Of a DNA stretch of 64,000 nucleotides, positions 47,737 to 60,946 are shown in pieces. A program made the position numbers and the translations under genes. The DNA is from Panopea generosa (lineage: Eukaryota; Mollusca; Bivalvia; Adapedonta; Hiatellidae): the NCBI GenBank assembly GCA_029582155.1, contig CM055907.1, forward strand, positions 34,994,492-35,058,491. Direction: 5' to 3'. Position 1 is the first letter of the stretch; each line of letters opens with the position of its first letter. The notes under the pieces were generated by a model, which saw nothing but the letters and a program-made list of their open reading frames with translations, made no database searches and had not been told where the DNA came from.

Positions 47737-48830
47737 AGGGGCATTTGAAAAGTCCGTGCACTTGGTCTGTATCTCCATTTTTTGTCAATAATTGTAATTT
47801 GAATATGTATAGAAATGTTATTAATTTTCAGTGATCAGGAATCTGCACGTGCAAATTATGACAATTAAGATATTTTATTGGTTTGTCTTACCTAGGTTTT
47901 CAGTACATTCTGAATTTTAGTGAATCAGGTTAAAATGGTCATAGAAGAACAATGGGCGTATATCAAAATACGGACCTTGTTAATTAGTTTGCCTACAGAT
48001 AGCGGACTTTGACAAAGTATTGTGAAGTTGCAAACTGGTCACTATGTTTTAAAAATGGTAGAGACAGTGTTAAAGATGACCCCAGGACGTGATGGTCGTA
48101 GTCAGCGTTTATTAAGAAAGACGAAAGAGTTGCTGTGCAGGAAGATATCAATAAAAGCAAGATACACTGTGGACGATATTTCCTAGATATGTGACTTAAA
48201 TTTATCGGCAGTGTTTTTTTTTATATTAACGGAACCTTAGGAAGGCTTGTGCCAGATGGATACCACATTGTTTAACATCTGAGTAAATGATGATGCGGAT
48301 AAGAATGGCCCACGAATATTTAGATATGTACGATGGTTGTGACCTTAGGCGTTTAAAATGTAACATGGGTATCATTTTTTGAACTTGAAGGAAAAGAAAA
48401 TAATAAAGTTTGGACAGGTAAAATGGAAAAGGCCTCAAATAGCAAGAAGAACCAATACTGTGAAACATGTAAAGTATGCCTTATATTAGAATGCAGACGG
48501 AATGGTGGCACAGGTGTCAGTACCTGAACATACTATTTTTACTAGAAGGTTTTATGCACAAAAAGTCCTTTCTGTGGTTACCAATCACAATGCCAAAGCC
48601 TACCCACATTTGACGTCTGGCTCAATTCTGTCATCAAACAGTGCATGAGACGCTGCCGCCGGTTCGAGTCCTGTCAGGAGGTCATATTAGCGGGATTTCA
48701 CTGTTTCAGTAGTATACCAAAAAAGGACTACAGAAAAACATTTTCTGATTGACTTGAACATTTGAAAAAGTGTGCAGACGTGTTGGGGTTCTTCGAGGGT
48801 CTGATATAGTCAGATTTATCAAAGTAAGCT
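47737..48830 (+). pseudogene. second decayed mariner, nested in the 3-kb element
   Basis: It starts near GAGGGGCATTTGAAAAGTCC, like a mariner end. Frames in order give a helix-turn-helix region (ETVLKMTPGRDGRSQR, ARYTVDDIS), ARWIPHCLTSE, SFFELEGKENNKVWTGKMEK, and the C-terminal KKDYRKTFSD, then LEHLKKCADVLGFFEGL. Stops and frameshifts throughout. Confidence 0.8.
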
Positions 48831-48953
48831 TCACTTTCGTATACCGCATCAAGTGCACAGACATTTCTATTGCCCCGCATACAATGTCGCAAACAGTTAC
48901 ATTGTATAAACATTTAATCATAAATTTCTGCAGTCTGGTCATTCGCAGATGGA

Positions 48954-49244
48954 GTGCATACTCAACAATTGAAACGGCCACGAAAAATACATCCATGTTT
49001 GAATACACTTGTTGGCCTGGCTAGAAAGAAAAATCCATATATTGCTGTACCAATGTGTCATGATCATGTCTTGGATTTCAAATCGTTTGTACAAACAGAC
49101 TGTTCAACCCTCAAATGTTCAACCACTGGAGAGCGTATCAACTGGCTGATAATTAAGTCGACACAAGTGAGGAAAAATTTCCACGTAAAGCAAGTTGTCA
49201 AAAGGGCAAACTTCATAAATGGCCAGAACATGAATTGTGTCTGA
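48954..49244 (+). pseudogene. coding-like relic in the 3-kb element
   Basis: A 96-residue frame includes CHDHVLDFKSFVQTDCSTLK followed by CSTTGERINWLIIKSTQVRK. Its composition looks like real protein rather than chance, and the Cys/His spacing is suggestive. I do not recognise the family. It may be the remains of the element's own transposase. Confidence 0.35.
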
Positions 49245-50279
49245 TAGAAGTTGTTGCTATGACAAGTTGGCAATATCAGTTCAGAAGAAAGGGGACTTGA
49301 TTACTATATGCATAAAGAGAATCATTCCGGAAGAATTCCATGGATACTTTGCAGACAACTAGACCGCTGGTTCGAAAGCAATATTGTAGTTGTTTGCTGG
49401 TATAGTAAACTTTATTTCTGTCATAATTAAACATTAACGGATTATGTTTTAAATAAAATAAACCAAAATATTACATTATATGTCAATATGACTACATTTA
49501 TATTGCAATTAGTTTCACTGAGCACTTTTTTGGTCATATTTCAGTTTTAAGATGTTGAAAAAGACATCGTTTTGTCAGAGCAAGAAGGTGCTATTTGACA
49601 CATGGTACCTTTTGGTTCAATTTTAACCATTAATTATGAAAATATAACAATGCAAAAAGGTACCATATGTCATGTGGCTCATTTGAGCACTGAAATTATT
49701 TTACATTTGTTTAATGCAAAAAGGTCTCAAGTGCTAAAATGATCAAAATCATCATAATTTGGTAAAATATTAATTTGAAACTTTTAAGATGTATAAAACA
49801 AATCATAATGTATCAACTAATGTTAAAATTATTTAAAAATAATAAATAACTGATTTACGGAACATGTCCAAACCTTTAAACCCGATTATCTCAAAACTAT
49901 GAAAATGTCACTTGGTACCTTCTTGCACCAATGGGACGATGTACACATTTGATACGTCACAGCTTACACACAGCATACAATAAACCATTGTAGATAAGAT
50001 TTCAGTGGAAACTGGGCGCACAGGCCAAGTTAGAAAACCCCTTTTTGAACATTTTCCTTTTCTTTAAATTAGAAATAAAACAGTAGTTAACTAATTAAAA
50101 CATTATATAAGTAGAGAAAAAACAAAGAAAAATAAAGCAGCATAAGATTTTCACTCAAGTATTGTCTCCACAAAATTAGAAATGAAGTTATCCTGGAGGG
50201 CATCTTTTATCATACATTAATCTGTGAGAGCTGTAAAATTAATACTTTAATTTATTATTAAGATATAAGGGGAATGTAT

Positions 50280-50900
50280 AGATTCCATAACAAATCAAAT
50301 TTTTCCACCTCAAGATTATTTTTAGCAATACATCGTTCTGTTTCATACAACATTTAAATATGGTGTTTGATTGGTTAAAAAATAAGAATGTTGTTTTTCA
50401 TTTTTTGACAGTATATGAAGTGTTTAGCAGTATACAGCAGCCTATTCAAAACAGTTTCGAATTTCTTACTGCCAAAGATGATATCTGAAGATGACCAGTC
50501 TGTATTCATTGCATTGCACTTTTCATTCAGATCATTTTCAAAATTTTGAAAGAATTGTTGCGTTACTATGCAACTAATAAATATATGTTTAATAGTTTCG
50601 ATTATCTTTGACAAAAGGGGCACACATCTGATTCTTTAATCTTCGTTTTTTATGAGTTTGTTCCAAGAATTATGTGATTAATTCAAAATTGGAACCATTG
50701 TTAATGTGTGTCCTCAGTGACATTGAATAGAAGAGCGTGATATTTACTTTCTCGCAGATTATTTCGAATATTTAAATAGTTCTCCAAACTTTTTGGAATC
50801 TACACTTTATTTGTGAGATATTGGTTAATTGTTGTTCTACAGTCCTTTTTGTCTTTCAGGATTGTTGACATTGTATATGGTATTAAAGGGTTATGACATA
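50280..50900 (-). mobile_element. 3' fragment of a LINE
   Basis: The frame 50623-50375 reads MPLLSKIIETIKHIFISCIV, NAMNTDWSSSDIIFGSKKFE and RLLYTAKHFIYCQKMKNNIL. This is the pattern of the C-terminal Cys/His region and tail of L1/Tx1-type ORF2, similar in layout to 26252-26602. The rest is eroded. Confidence 0.6.
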
Positions 50901-53900
50901 TGCATGAAAAATGTTGAAAAGATTACTTATCTAAGTTGTGTCTGAAGGTTGTGCCATAAAGTGTCTAGGTATGATATTTGTTGATTATTTTAATAAATAT
51001 TAAATATAGAATTACAGAAAGGGTTATATATTCTATTAACATGTTGAGAAATGAAATCTGCTCCAAATGAATAATATTTTTAATCAAATATTTTGAAAAA
51101 AAGTCTTAAAAAGCTTACATAAAAAAACATTAAGCATACAGACGATTCGGATATATTGACAGTAATAAAGCATCCACAACTCCTGGAACCGGCTTAACCG
51201 GTGTTTTATATTCGTAAGATTACTGATGAGATCCATTTGAAGCACAAAACGCAGCCAAAAAATCGAGTTAAACAACTCTAACCATCCCATGTACTTAGAT
51301 TATCAGGTTAATACTCTTTGGTAGAATACAATATGTCCAGCATGGGATCATATACACGACAGCAGTACAACAACAACCATATACACATGAAAGTAGTCAT
51401 AATGAGAACAACGCCTCGATTCGATCATTTGTAGACATGAACTACAGTCCGCTGACGTCAATGGAGGTGTCGTCACAGACGGAGTAATTATGTGATATAT
51501 TCAGTTATAAGATCCGGCTTAGACAAATATTTGATGACCAATAAACGATATACGACAGTAGCAGACGAAACTACTATAATAAACACACGTTTTATTAAAG
51601 AAAAATCGATTAATTCCATCTCAACCCTCAATTATTTTTTTACTTCCGTGTAAAAAATGAAAATACGGCTTGAACCAAGCTTCGCTGTGATACTACTGAT
51701 TATCGGATAAGATCCATGTAAATGCTGGGAGCCACATCGTTTAGAATGGTTTAAATAGCAGTGCGGCCTCGAAAAATGTCAGATTAATATCGTGAAAACG
51801 TAGAAGAATATAGGGTTTAGATACTATGTAGTATAAAGGGTTACCTGGCTGTATAATACAAACGATCCGCTCAACAGTTTGAGCTGCCGTTGTAATTAAT
51901 ATTGTTCACTTGTATTAGTGACAACGAGCTAGCGACCTCTCATCATTGAGACAGGTGTATGTTCAATCTGGTTTAAAACAACGATCTACCGAGCGCTCGT
52001 TTTATGACACTGAGCTGACTGGTCTAGTGAACGCTTTCAATTGAGTGAGCTGCACTGAGCTACTGAGCGTTCGATTGTACTAAGCTAGTGAGCGCTCGTT
52101 ATTGAGTTAGATCAGCTGTTGGTCTAGTGAGCCACTAAGCACTCGTTTATGTCAATGAGCTCTAGTTGTATATAATAAAAATATGTTAGTATATTGATTA
52201 ATTAGCTGATTCTCAGTGTATAACTAAGGGACATACACGAATCATTTGTAGCAATCAAACCAATAATTTATTTTGACAGGTAGCTCTGTCCAAATTGAGA
52301 AATTGTTCTTGCTGTGTGTATGTTAATATATTACGCTTCCGTTTTTATTATATTGTTGCACACTGCGAGCTTAAACATAGCTCCGCCACAGCACAATTAC
52401 TATTTTATTGTTGTTTTAGATGAATTAATATTAATTCAATTGTTTTCCTTTCAATCTGTTGTGAGCTATTATTTACTGTACATGAAAAGACATATAAGAC
52501 ATATAATACATTGTAAGTTAAAGCGGTATTATTAGTATCTAAATATATTTATTCTATAAAGAAAGAAACAAATTGTTTATGAATGCCAAATATTTCGTGA
52601 ATTCTCATGGCTTTTGATGCATTTATAATACACGAAAATCTCTTAAACGTCAATAAACTTAATCGTGTTTTTAAATCTAAATTTACTGATCATTATTAAA
52701 ATGAAATTAGTTGCTTTGCAGATGGAAATTTTACGACAATCGTATAAACTCGGCCAATTTGGCAATATTTTAGTTTTAGAAAGGTCGCTAGATATTTAGA
52801 TATAAATACAAATATTTCTCTTCCATTTTGTTTAAACCGAAGGTTTTTATTATATTATAAGCCGTTTATGGAGCATCATAGAAAAACAATAGTGTTGCTT
52901 GGAAATTGAACAAAAATATATAGTTACGGGATAGACAGAGCAACACTCCGCAAATAAAACAACTATCGATAATAATCGATAATTCTCGGAAAATTCCAGA
53001 CGTTTGCTGATATAAATACTAAATATTTGACGTTATTCCATAGGTTAGGTTTAATGAAATGATAACAATTAATATTATATATTACAATTAAACCAGTTAT
53101 TTATTGATTTGAAAGGACATAGATATGCGTCGATCCGCTTTAAGTGCAGCATTTTAACAATGGAACTAATAACATTGCTTAGTTACTAGGCAGAGCTAGA
53201 GAACAACAACACAATGATTGAAAATGAAATATTGAACGCCACGACTCAGTTTCTGTATTGGATGATATGATAGTAGACAGTTCTATTTATAATATGATTT
53301 TTAAGTATTATTTGCAATAACGGACAAATCAACTGCTATTAGTAACTGAAACAGTGTTTTCTGTAATCTCTACTACGGCATATGGAACGTGCATGATAGA
53401 CGGTTGGACTTTACTATCTTAACTTCTGAACAGTTTTCAACAATTCTAATCTACTTAACTAAGTGGATTTTTGACAGAAATAGTATTTTCTCTATCCTAC
53501 AGAACAGCGAATTCCTTAAATAATACATTTCTTGTTTGAAAATATGTAAACAGAAACCTAATACGGACACATCTATATTGCACGCCTCCTAAAATTGCAT
53601 TAATTTTGCTTCTTTAAAGAATTTGTATCCCGAACCACCCCAAATGTTATGATTTTGTTATTTCTTATTTCATTGTAACATTTTACCACTATCCTATACA
53701 ACTCGTGCATTTGATGAAGATATACATGAATACTATATGCATGAATATACAACATATCCAGTTTGATTTGTAATATTTGTAACGCCAATTTTCAGATGAT
53801 TAAATCTATTTATTAGCTGTTGTTTTATATAAAGATCGCATGAATTAAACATTGTCTCTACCAGAATAGTTCAGATTTTTGTCCAAGTTAATTGTATTAA

Positions 53901-54607
53901 CAGAAAATTGACTACAGCTTCACTCGGATATTCACTCAAGCACTAAACGTCTCTCACCACACATTTGCTCCCATTTTTCTCAACGATAACAAGATTTTTG
54001 CGTTTAAAAAAGTCCTATGTAATTTGATTTGGACTATTTTCAAAATGGTTCATATTGTTGCAGATGAGTAGCGCAAACAAACGCTGGCATAACATATACT
54101 GCAACAAAACATCAAAGGTGTTTAAAAAGTGACTTTTTACAGATGCATGAGTTTATGAGCATTTGAGGACATTTTTTAAAAATCTTAAGATGTTTCTGCA
54201 CTCTCTTTAAAAATGCAAGCTGATCAACCTATCATAGAACAAAGAACAAAATTCAACTGTGTAGTGAGACCTAAAATGCTCAAATTCAGAGAAAAAAGTC
54301 TGTGTTACCGTGGGTTTAAACTATAGTTTCATCAATATCGGTTACAGAATAGACTAGCAGTCAGGCAAAATATCAATTCAGACTATTAGTATCGGATTAA
54401 AATTTAAGAAAAATTATTGGTGAAAAAGAAACCTGATGTCAATGAAAACAATATAAGATTGTTATTCAATTAAAGAATTTCTACAGATATATATTTATCA
54501 TTGTATAATTTAGATAATATCATAGAACTCTAAGATAAATATGATATTCTCAATAATTTAATTTATAAAATGCTGTGATATTTACTTAGTTAAAGGCATT
54601 AACTTCA
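50901..54607. other. gene-free stretch
   Basis: AT-rich. Contains the 51.9-52.2-kb repeat. No coding exon could be supported. Confidence 0.4.
51905..52165. repeat. degenerate GAGCGCTCGTT repeat
   Basis: Four to five diverged copies containing GAGCTAGTGAGCGCTCGTT occur at irregular 40-50-bp spacing. Confidence 0.6.
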
Positions 54608-54995
54608 TCAGAAACAGTTACTGATAAGACTGTTTCTGTTACTGACACAATTACTGATAAGACTATTACTGTTACTGAAACTGTTACTGAAACAATTACT
54701 GGTAAGACTATTACTGTTACTGAAAATGTTACTAAAACAGTTACTGATAAGACTGTTTCTGTAACTGAAACTGCTATGGAAACATTTACTGATAAGACTT
54801 TACTGAAACTGTTACTGAAACTGATACTGAAACAGTTACTGATACTACTGTATCTGTTTCTGAAACTGTTACTGAAACAGTTACTGATTAGACTGTTTCT
54901 GTTACTAAAACTGTTACTGAAACTAACAGAAAGAGTTACTGATAAGACTGTTTCTGTTTCTGAAACTGTTACTGAAACAGTAACTGATAAAACTA
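54608..54995. repeat. ACTGTTACTGAAAC minisatellite
   Basis: Short units of ACTGTTACTGAAACAG and ACTGATAAGACTGTTTCTGT alternate with a basic 6-bp rhythm (ACTGNN). A Leu-rich plus-strand frame (54776-55024) is a by-product. Confidence 0.9.
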
Positions 54996-57689
54996 TTTAT
55001 TTCTTAATGTTCTTTATATACTAAATATTAAAGCATTTTTGTCAAAAAACAATATTTGTAACGAAAAACAGATTCAAAGAACAATCTACTATACGTGATT
55101 TTATCCATAAAAATATTTTAGTATTACGGTAGACTTCTAATAGGATTTACCTTAATTCAACTTTTCAAATTCAAGGGTTACATGTAATAGTATTACTAAA
55201 TGATAACGTGGTTTATTATTGACTCATAAGAGGTTCAGAAAATATTAAGTAATCTAGTTTGTCTTACACGTAGTTTTCTAAACCAATATTCAGTATTGCA
55301 ACCATTCGGATAATTCAAATAATAATCTACATCCGGATTCATAACCTACAATAATATTTAAATCATATTTCTCTTAAACTTTATTTTTAACACAAAATTG
55401 ACTAGTGTATATTATCAGATCTTGTACAAATGTATATTCGTGGACACAGATGAAATTTAATTGTAATGAAATTTTGCCAAAAATATAGGACAACTAAACA
55501 TGAAATGGAATCAAGTTTCCACAACCAAGCACATGTAGTCAAAGGATGTACATGGAAACATTTCCCAGTGTAGAACATATAGCTCCCGTATATAAGATAG
55601 CCATACCATCACTAGACGACCGAACTATTAGGACAAGAGTTTTTCTTGATAAAAATTAGAAAAAAATGTTCACAGCAAACTTAAAATACACATAAATATA
55701 ACCAAAATATAGAATCATGACACATGCATCAACAAGACGAAGTAAATAATAGTAAACCCGACACAGGGGAGCTTAAACTGGCCAATTGGTACGCTCAATC
55801 TTGTGCTTTATCTAACTACCACATTATAAAACCAGACAGTAGAAAAGAAATAAAAGTAGTGCCTTTTGATATCATTCATACATGTACAAGTACGATAGCA
55901 TGCATGCTTATCTTGATGGTATGGTGAAAAAAACTTAGAAATCTACAGGTAAAATGCTTACAAGATATGTCTCCGAATACCACGGGTTTGTCTGTATTTG
56001 CTTTCCTTGGAGACGTGGTGGATTGCTTTACCTCTGGATCTGAATAAATACGTGTTAAGTTGAAGATAAAATGTCATACAAATTCATTGCTGTTATTGAT
56101 TAAGTATCTAATAACATATATGCATTGACATGTTTTAACGACGCATGGACTTTTAACAAATTATGTTGTATGGGCATGTTTTAGTGGTAATAAATATAGC
56201 TACAATAAACATGTAAGACTTAATAAACCGTTTATAAACTATCGTACTTCATTTACGTTTAAAGAACAATAAAATTCATACTAAGTCTTTAAGCGCAATG
56301 TTCATTATTGGTAAATACACATTTTAAAATTTTATTCATTTTACGTCATTAATGAATTATGTAACCAAGATGATGCGGGTAATTAAACTATAAGTAATAA
56401 ATAAAATAATTAGTTCACAATGTCACATAAACTTACTTGTATGACAAAGACAATGAGAACAAGAATAACATTTAAAACGACATAACCAGTATATCCCAAG
56501 AAACACTTTTCTTTCCTATAGTGCTCCATACACTGCTACTTATATTACAAAATCAACAAAATAAAGAAAAAAATTCTTCAAATATACATATATAGTTTTA
56601 TACCTATCTAGCGACCGTTGCAATACTGAAAATGGCGGAATTGGCCGAGGATATACGATTGGACAGAACATTTTTCGATAATTTCCGTTAGCGAGGCAGC
56701 TTCTTTGCATTCTTGAATGGCTGATCAGTAAATTTAGATTTAGAATAAGAGGCTTTGTTCACGTTTAAGAGGTATAAATTATGCTGTTTTAAATGCATTG
56801 AAGGCCAAGAGAATTGACGAAAATGTTTGTCATTCGTATAAAAATTGTTTCCATCTTTATAAAAGAAATATTTTCAGATACTGGTTATGTCGTTTTAAAA
56901 TAAGAACAAGATAGACAGAAAGATATCAGAGTTCTACGTATTTGCTTTTTAAACTTAGATTTCACTGATTATATGTTATAGTATTGAGAAAAAATATTAC
57001 AATGAGAAATTAAACAAAATAAAATGTAATTATTAAACACATATTAAATAGTCAATTAATATCAAAAAAGCAAAAAAAAACAAAACAGAACAACAAAACA
57101 ACAAGCCATTATATCAAATAAAATACATTAACAAAACAATGCATTATTAGGCATTCATGTCGAACTAAATCAAAACCAAAACATTACATTGACGATATGT
57201 AATCTTTTGTTAATAATTCTTTATTTTTTCAGTTTTCAGAAATAAGATTTATAATTATTTTTAATTCTCTAATTTCAGATTTAAAGTTCATGATATACAC
57301 TGTACATGTACAATGGAATGCAAGTCAGTGTAAAGCTGATGCAATATATATGTTTAATTTAATTAAGATAAATTGATTCTGTGATAACTGAATGTGCATA
57401 TATCGTATATTCATAACAATGTTTTGTCAAATATATATCATAATATATATAAATATATATATTTTTAATGACTATATTTCTATTTTAAAGGAAGTTAATT
57501 TTTGCGAAATTTCACTAGACAAATATTCGGGTCATTTTATGAAATGCTTCCTTCTTTCAGGGTGAAGCTTGATCATAATTTGAACATTGCATGGCTGTAT
57601 TTGGAATGTTTTGACATTAGCCATTATATATCTATTTGTCATTTCCAGACAGTATAGCATTAAGTTTATACTAATTTATTTTAAGCTCG

Positions 57690-57853
57690 ATTGCAATGAA
57701 AGCTCAGAGCTTAAATAAATCGCTTTCGAGTCCGCTTCCTGGGTAGAACCAGTACTGAGTGTTGTTTTATGAGAGGCATCGGGTCGATCGGGGGAACCCT
57801 TAACCTCTGGCGTGAGCGGCCAACACTCTATCCATTAGACTACCGCCCCGCTT
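57690..57853 (-). mobile_element. tRNA-derived SINE, third type, second copy
   Basis: On the minus strand: GGGGCGGTAGTCTAATGGAT (A box), GGTTAAGGGTTCCCCCGATC (B box), and the body block GTACTGGTTCTACCCAGGAA shared with 18845-19055. Confidence 0.7.
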
Positions 57854-58948
57854 ATATATAAGCATAAGTATAGCATTTCATTTCGATATTGTTGCAAACT
57901 GCAAATTACATAGAAGTTCCTTGTTAAAGCCAGAAAAGGCAATACTCCCATATAATATTTTAACAGAAATCATATCTTTTGTTTAGATTTTTAGATGGCA
58001 TTTATGTCCTAAAGCGATTTTCATAGTTTCTTTTTTAGGCTGTCTGTATTTTTATTGATATCCTGTTTAATGAAACGAACAGACAAATGCTCTGGAATAA
58101 TTTTCACTCAGTTCTTGGATTCTGTTTTTCTAAATTTATATCTACCTACACAGGTAAAAATGCCACATATGCTAAACATACTTGTGTATATGCAATCATC
58201 AAATAAATCATCTTTGCAATGGGTTAAACAAAATACTTCATTTGAAAACTGAGCATGACTTATGTATGAAAAAAGTCGTAACATTCCTATGAATTAATCG
58301 TCTAACGAGCAAAAACTCTTCCGTGAATGCATATTTAGTGTAATAGACTCATACTGATGTAACTTTCATTAAAAGATAAAAGACAATGTTATTTTCCCCT
58401 ATTTACTCAATGAAAAGAGTGTACAAGAAACAGCCATTGTAATATGCTTTCGTTTAACTACTTTATATTCAGATTCCGTCTGTGCACCTTATATTTAGTT
58501 TCGATAAGGTTTTCAATCGTGTCGGAATCCCGGTCGTTTGTGTTTGCTTTGTTTTTTCACTATTCTTTTTTCTTTCATTATTTGTATTACTTCACTTTAT
58601 TTTGTATAGTTATTAAACATAGCTTTAAGCTGAGGCTCAGTCTGTGTATGTATGTACCTATTGATGATTATGTTCATATCCAAGTATATGCACGTGTGTG
58701 CTCGTAATTTATCCGTGTGTCCTCTTTTATCTAATCATGCTTCTGTTTATTTATTGATGTCTGCAATTGCAAGCTGTTAGTGTTAGTGCAATGTGGCACT
58801 CTGTAATTCAATTGTTAAGAGTCATGTTTGCTTTACTCTATGTAATATTGATATATATTTGTATGCGATATAATGCTCATACTTATGTTTATTACGTCCT
58901 TTATTTAATAACATATATGTTGCTCTCAGCTAATGGAGGAAAAAAAGA

Positions 58949-58972
58949 ATATATATATATATATATATATAT
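58949..58972. repeat. (AT)n microsatellite
   Basis: About 12 AT dinucleotides. Similar shorter runs occur at 15475-15497 and 63441-63458. Confidence 0.9.
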
Positions 58973-60638
58973 GACAACATAGCAAATATTTCAAGGAACT
59001 ATCAACTTGCATGGCTTGAGACTAATTTTATAAGCTAAGGTTTATAACCTTTAAGATATGAAGTCCCAGAAAGTAATAATAGGATATCGTTAGCTGTATA
59101 TGTTACCACTTTCATTCAAAAATGGTAAGATGGTTTTATATCAACTTTGCCGCATGTCATTTAAACTGTAAACTGTAAATGTGGTAAGATCAAACGTCGA
59201 GTTGACGAAATGTTATTTACATAAGTAACAATAATGTATTTCTCACCGGTTTATAACTATACAACACTATCATTTTACACGTCTAAGTAATAAACTGGAT
59301 ATAAACAAAACTCATAATCTTGCCAATCCTACGAATGCCAATTAAGAGAATGTCATTCTTTGATATAGGGATAGTATTCATTGTCTTTTTAAACAAGAAA
59401 CGCTTTTGGAAGCATACATATATTAATTGCATATACTTTACTTTACTGTTCTTAGCATAATAACTATGTTTCTTACAACTTTATTCAAATTTAGAATTGT
59501 TTAGTTAAAATTTAAACAATTGAAAACATGTAATGACTTACCACAATATACAGTAACACTCGTGTAAGTTTTCTTTGCTTTAGTATGCAGATTGTAATAA
59601 TTTTGGGTATTTTGTATTTAATTTATCTGAACAAAAACGGGTAGCTGTTTCAAAAGGAAAATTGTAGCAAACAGCGATAATGTGTTTCATTTTTATTTTC
59701 TGTTTACATAACTCATGTCACAGCACTCGCATTTTGATTTATACTAACCATGATAGCATATGAAAAAAGCATTACACAACTGAGTATATATAGGTAATGT
59801 CATCGCATTTCATCATTAATATTTTATTATTGGTATGTGATTAATAAAACTACGAAGAAACACTTTTAGTACATGACAAAGTAGCTCGTGTCGCAATTAG
59901 AATATTCTGTTTATAATTGGCATATGATATATCATAAAGCTGAAAAAGTATTATATAAAATGCATGCAGTAATATACAGATATTATAGAGTTAATAAATC
60001 AATAGTTTAGATTAATAGAAGTCATGCGATATAAAATGCATGCTCAACTGCACGCTATATGTATAGTGAAGGGTGATTCCGGGTAAGTCTTAGGCGAGCT
60101 CAGAAAACCATGTTCTTCATTTGGGAATGATTTTATTATCTAGGGTCATATACTTAAATACGTTTTATTTGAAGTTTTCACGTTTTATTGATATGCATAA
60201 AAATTATTACATCGCTGTAAGAAAAAGTCAATACACGTACATGAGACAAACCTTACACTATTTTTTTTAAACATTTGGATTGAATCTTAGTAATACCGTA
60301 TTGACGTTTTCTGATAAAAAAATATATGCGAACGCTGTATAATTTTAAATTATATAAATAAGCTAATGAAAATAATTATAAACATACAAACATGCTAATG
60401 AAAGTGAGATCCCCGAATTCAGAGCTGAAACTGCTCGAACAATTAATGCATTATACGTTGTGTGCATACACAAAATCAATCAATCTCTCCATCAATTATT
60501 CAACCACCCAGTCATGTGTATTTGTCGTTTAAACTTGTATTAAGCTGTTATAATATTTAAGAAGATGGGCTAACATCACCAATGATGAACATGGTATCTG
60601 TGTTAAAAGCAGTTACAGTATCATCAGCTATACATGCG

Positions 60639-60946
60639 TTACATACAAGAACTCTCTGACAACGCCGGAGCGTGAGTCTTAGTTCCCAACACTCTGGGAT
60701 TAGAACTTCCTTTCAAACTCGAGACAGCTGACGCAAATGACGGCCTATTTTGTGTTTCAGATAAATTCGGACTTCCGTCGGATGATGGTGATTCTAGATC
60801 AGTTATCTCGATAGAATTGTCTCCATTTTTCTTTGTTTGTCTGTTGTCTATAATTGCATCTACGTCATCGGTATCGGTTTTGCTTTGCAATTCTTTAAAC
60901 CTTGGACTACCAAACGTTACAGTTCGTGTTGATTTTGGTTTTGCGA
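60639..60946 (-). CDS. Ser-rich exon following the 63.6-kb exon, with a stop
   Basis: The acceptor is CGTCTGCTTTAAAG. The one base left by the previous exon plus TC gives Phe, so the phase fits. The frame encodes AKPKSTRTVTFGSPRFKEL, then acidic and Ser-rich sequence (ITDLESPSSDGSPNLSE), SFASAVSSLKGSSNPRVLGT, and stops after SSCM. The region is GC-rich relative to its flanks and has phosphosite-like SP motifs. The last bases before the stop also contain a good donor (T/GTATGT at 60647/60646), so the exon may instead splice onward. Function unknown. Confidence 0.68.

Larger units (their letters stand above)
46954..49939. mobile_element. 3-kb DNA transposon-like element with 28-bp perfect terminal inverted repeats
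   Basis: The 28 bp at 46954-46981 (start TCGTCCCATTGGTGCAAGAA, then GGTACCAA) are the exact reverse complement of 49912-49939. Similarity continues inward in degenerate form. Both ends carry repeated GGTACC motifs next to TGCAAAAAG or CTTCTTGCA (near 46974, 47100, 47170, 47260, 47333, 47396; then 49601, 49658, 49914), like subterminal transposase-binding arrays. The family is not identified. A decayed mariner sits inside. No clear target duplication was found. Confidence 0.8.
54996..60638. other. gene-free stretch with one SINE
   Basis: AT-rich, with AT microsatellites and the SINE at 57690-57853. A short ATG frame at 56633 is discussed as a finding. Nothing else supported. Confidence 0.4.

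Noticed and set aside
51084..51290. 68-residue minus frame next to the LINE fragment
   Set aside because: It did not match the expected ORF2 blocks in order; left out of the LINE call.
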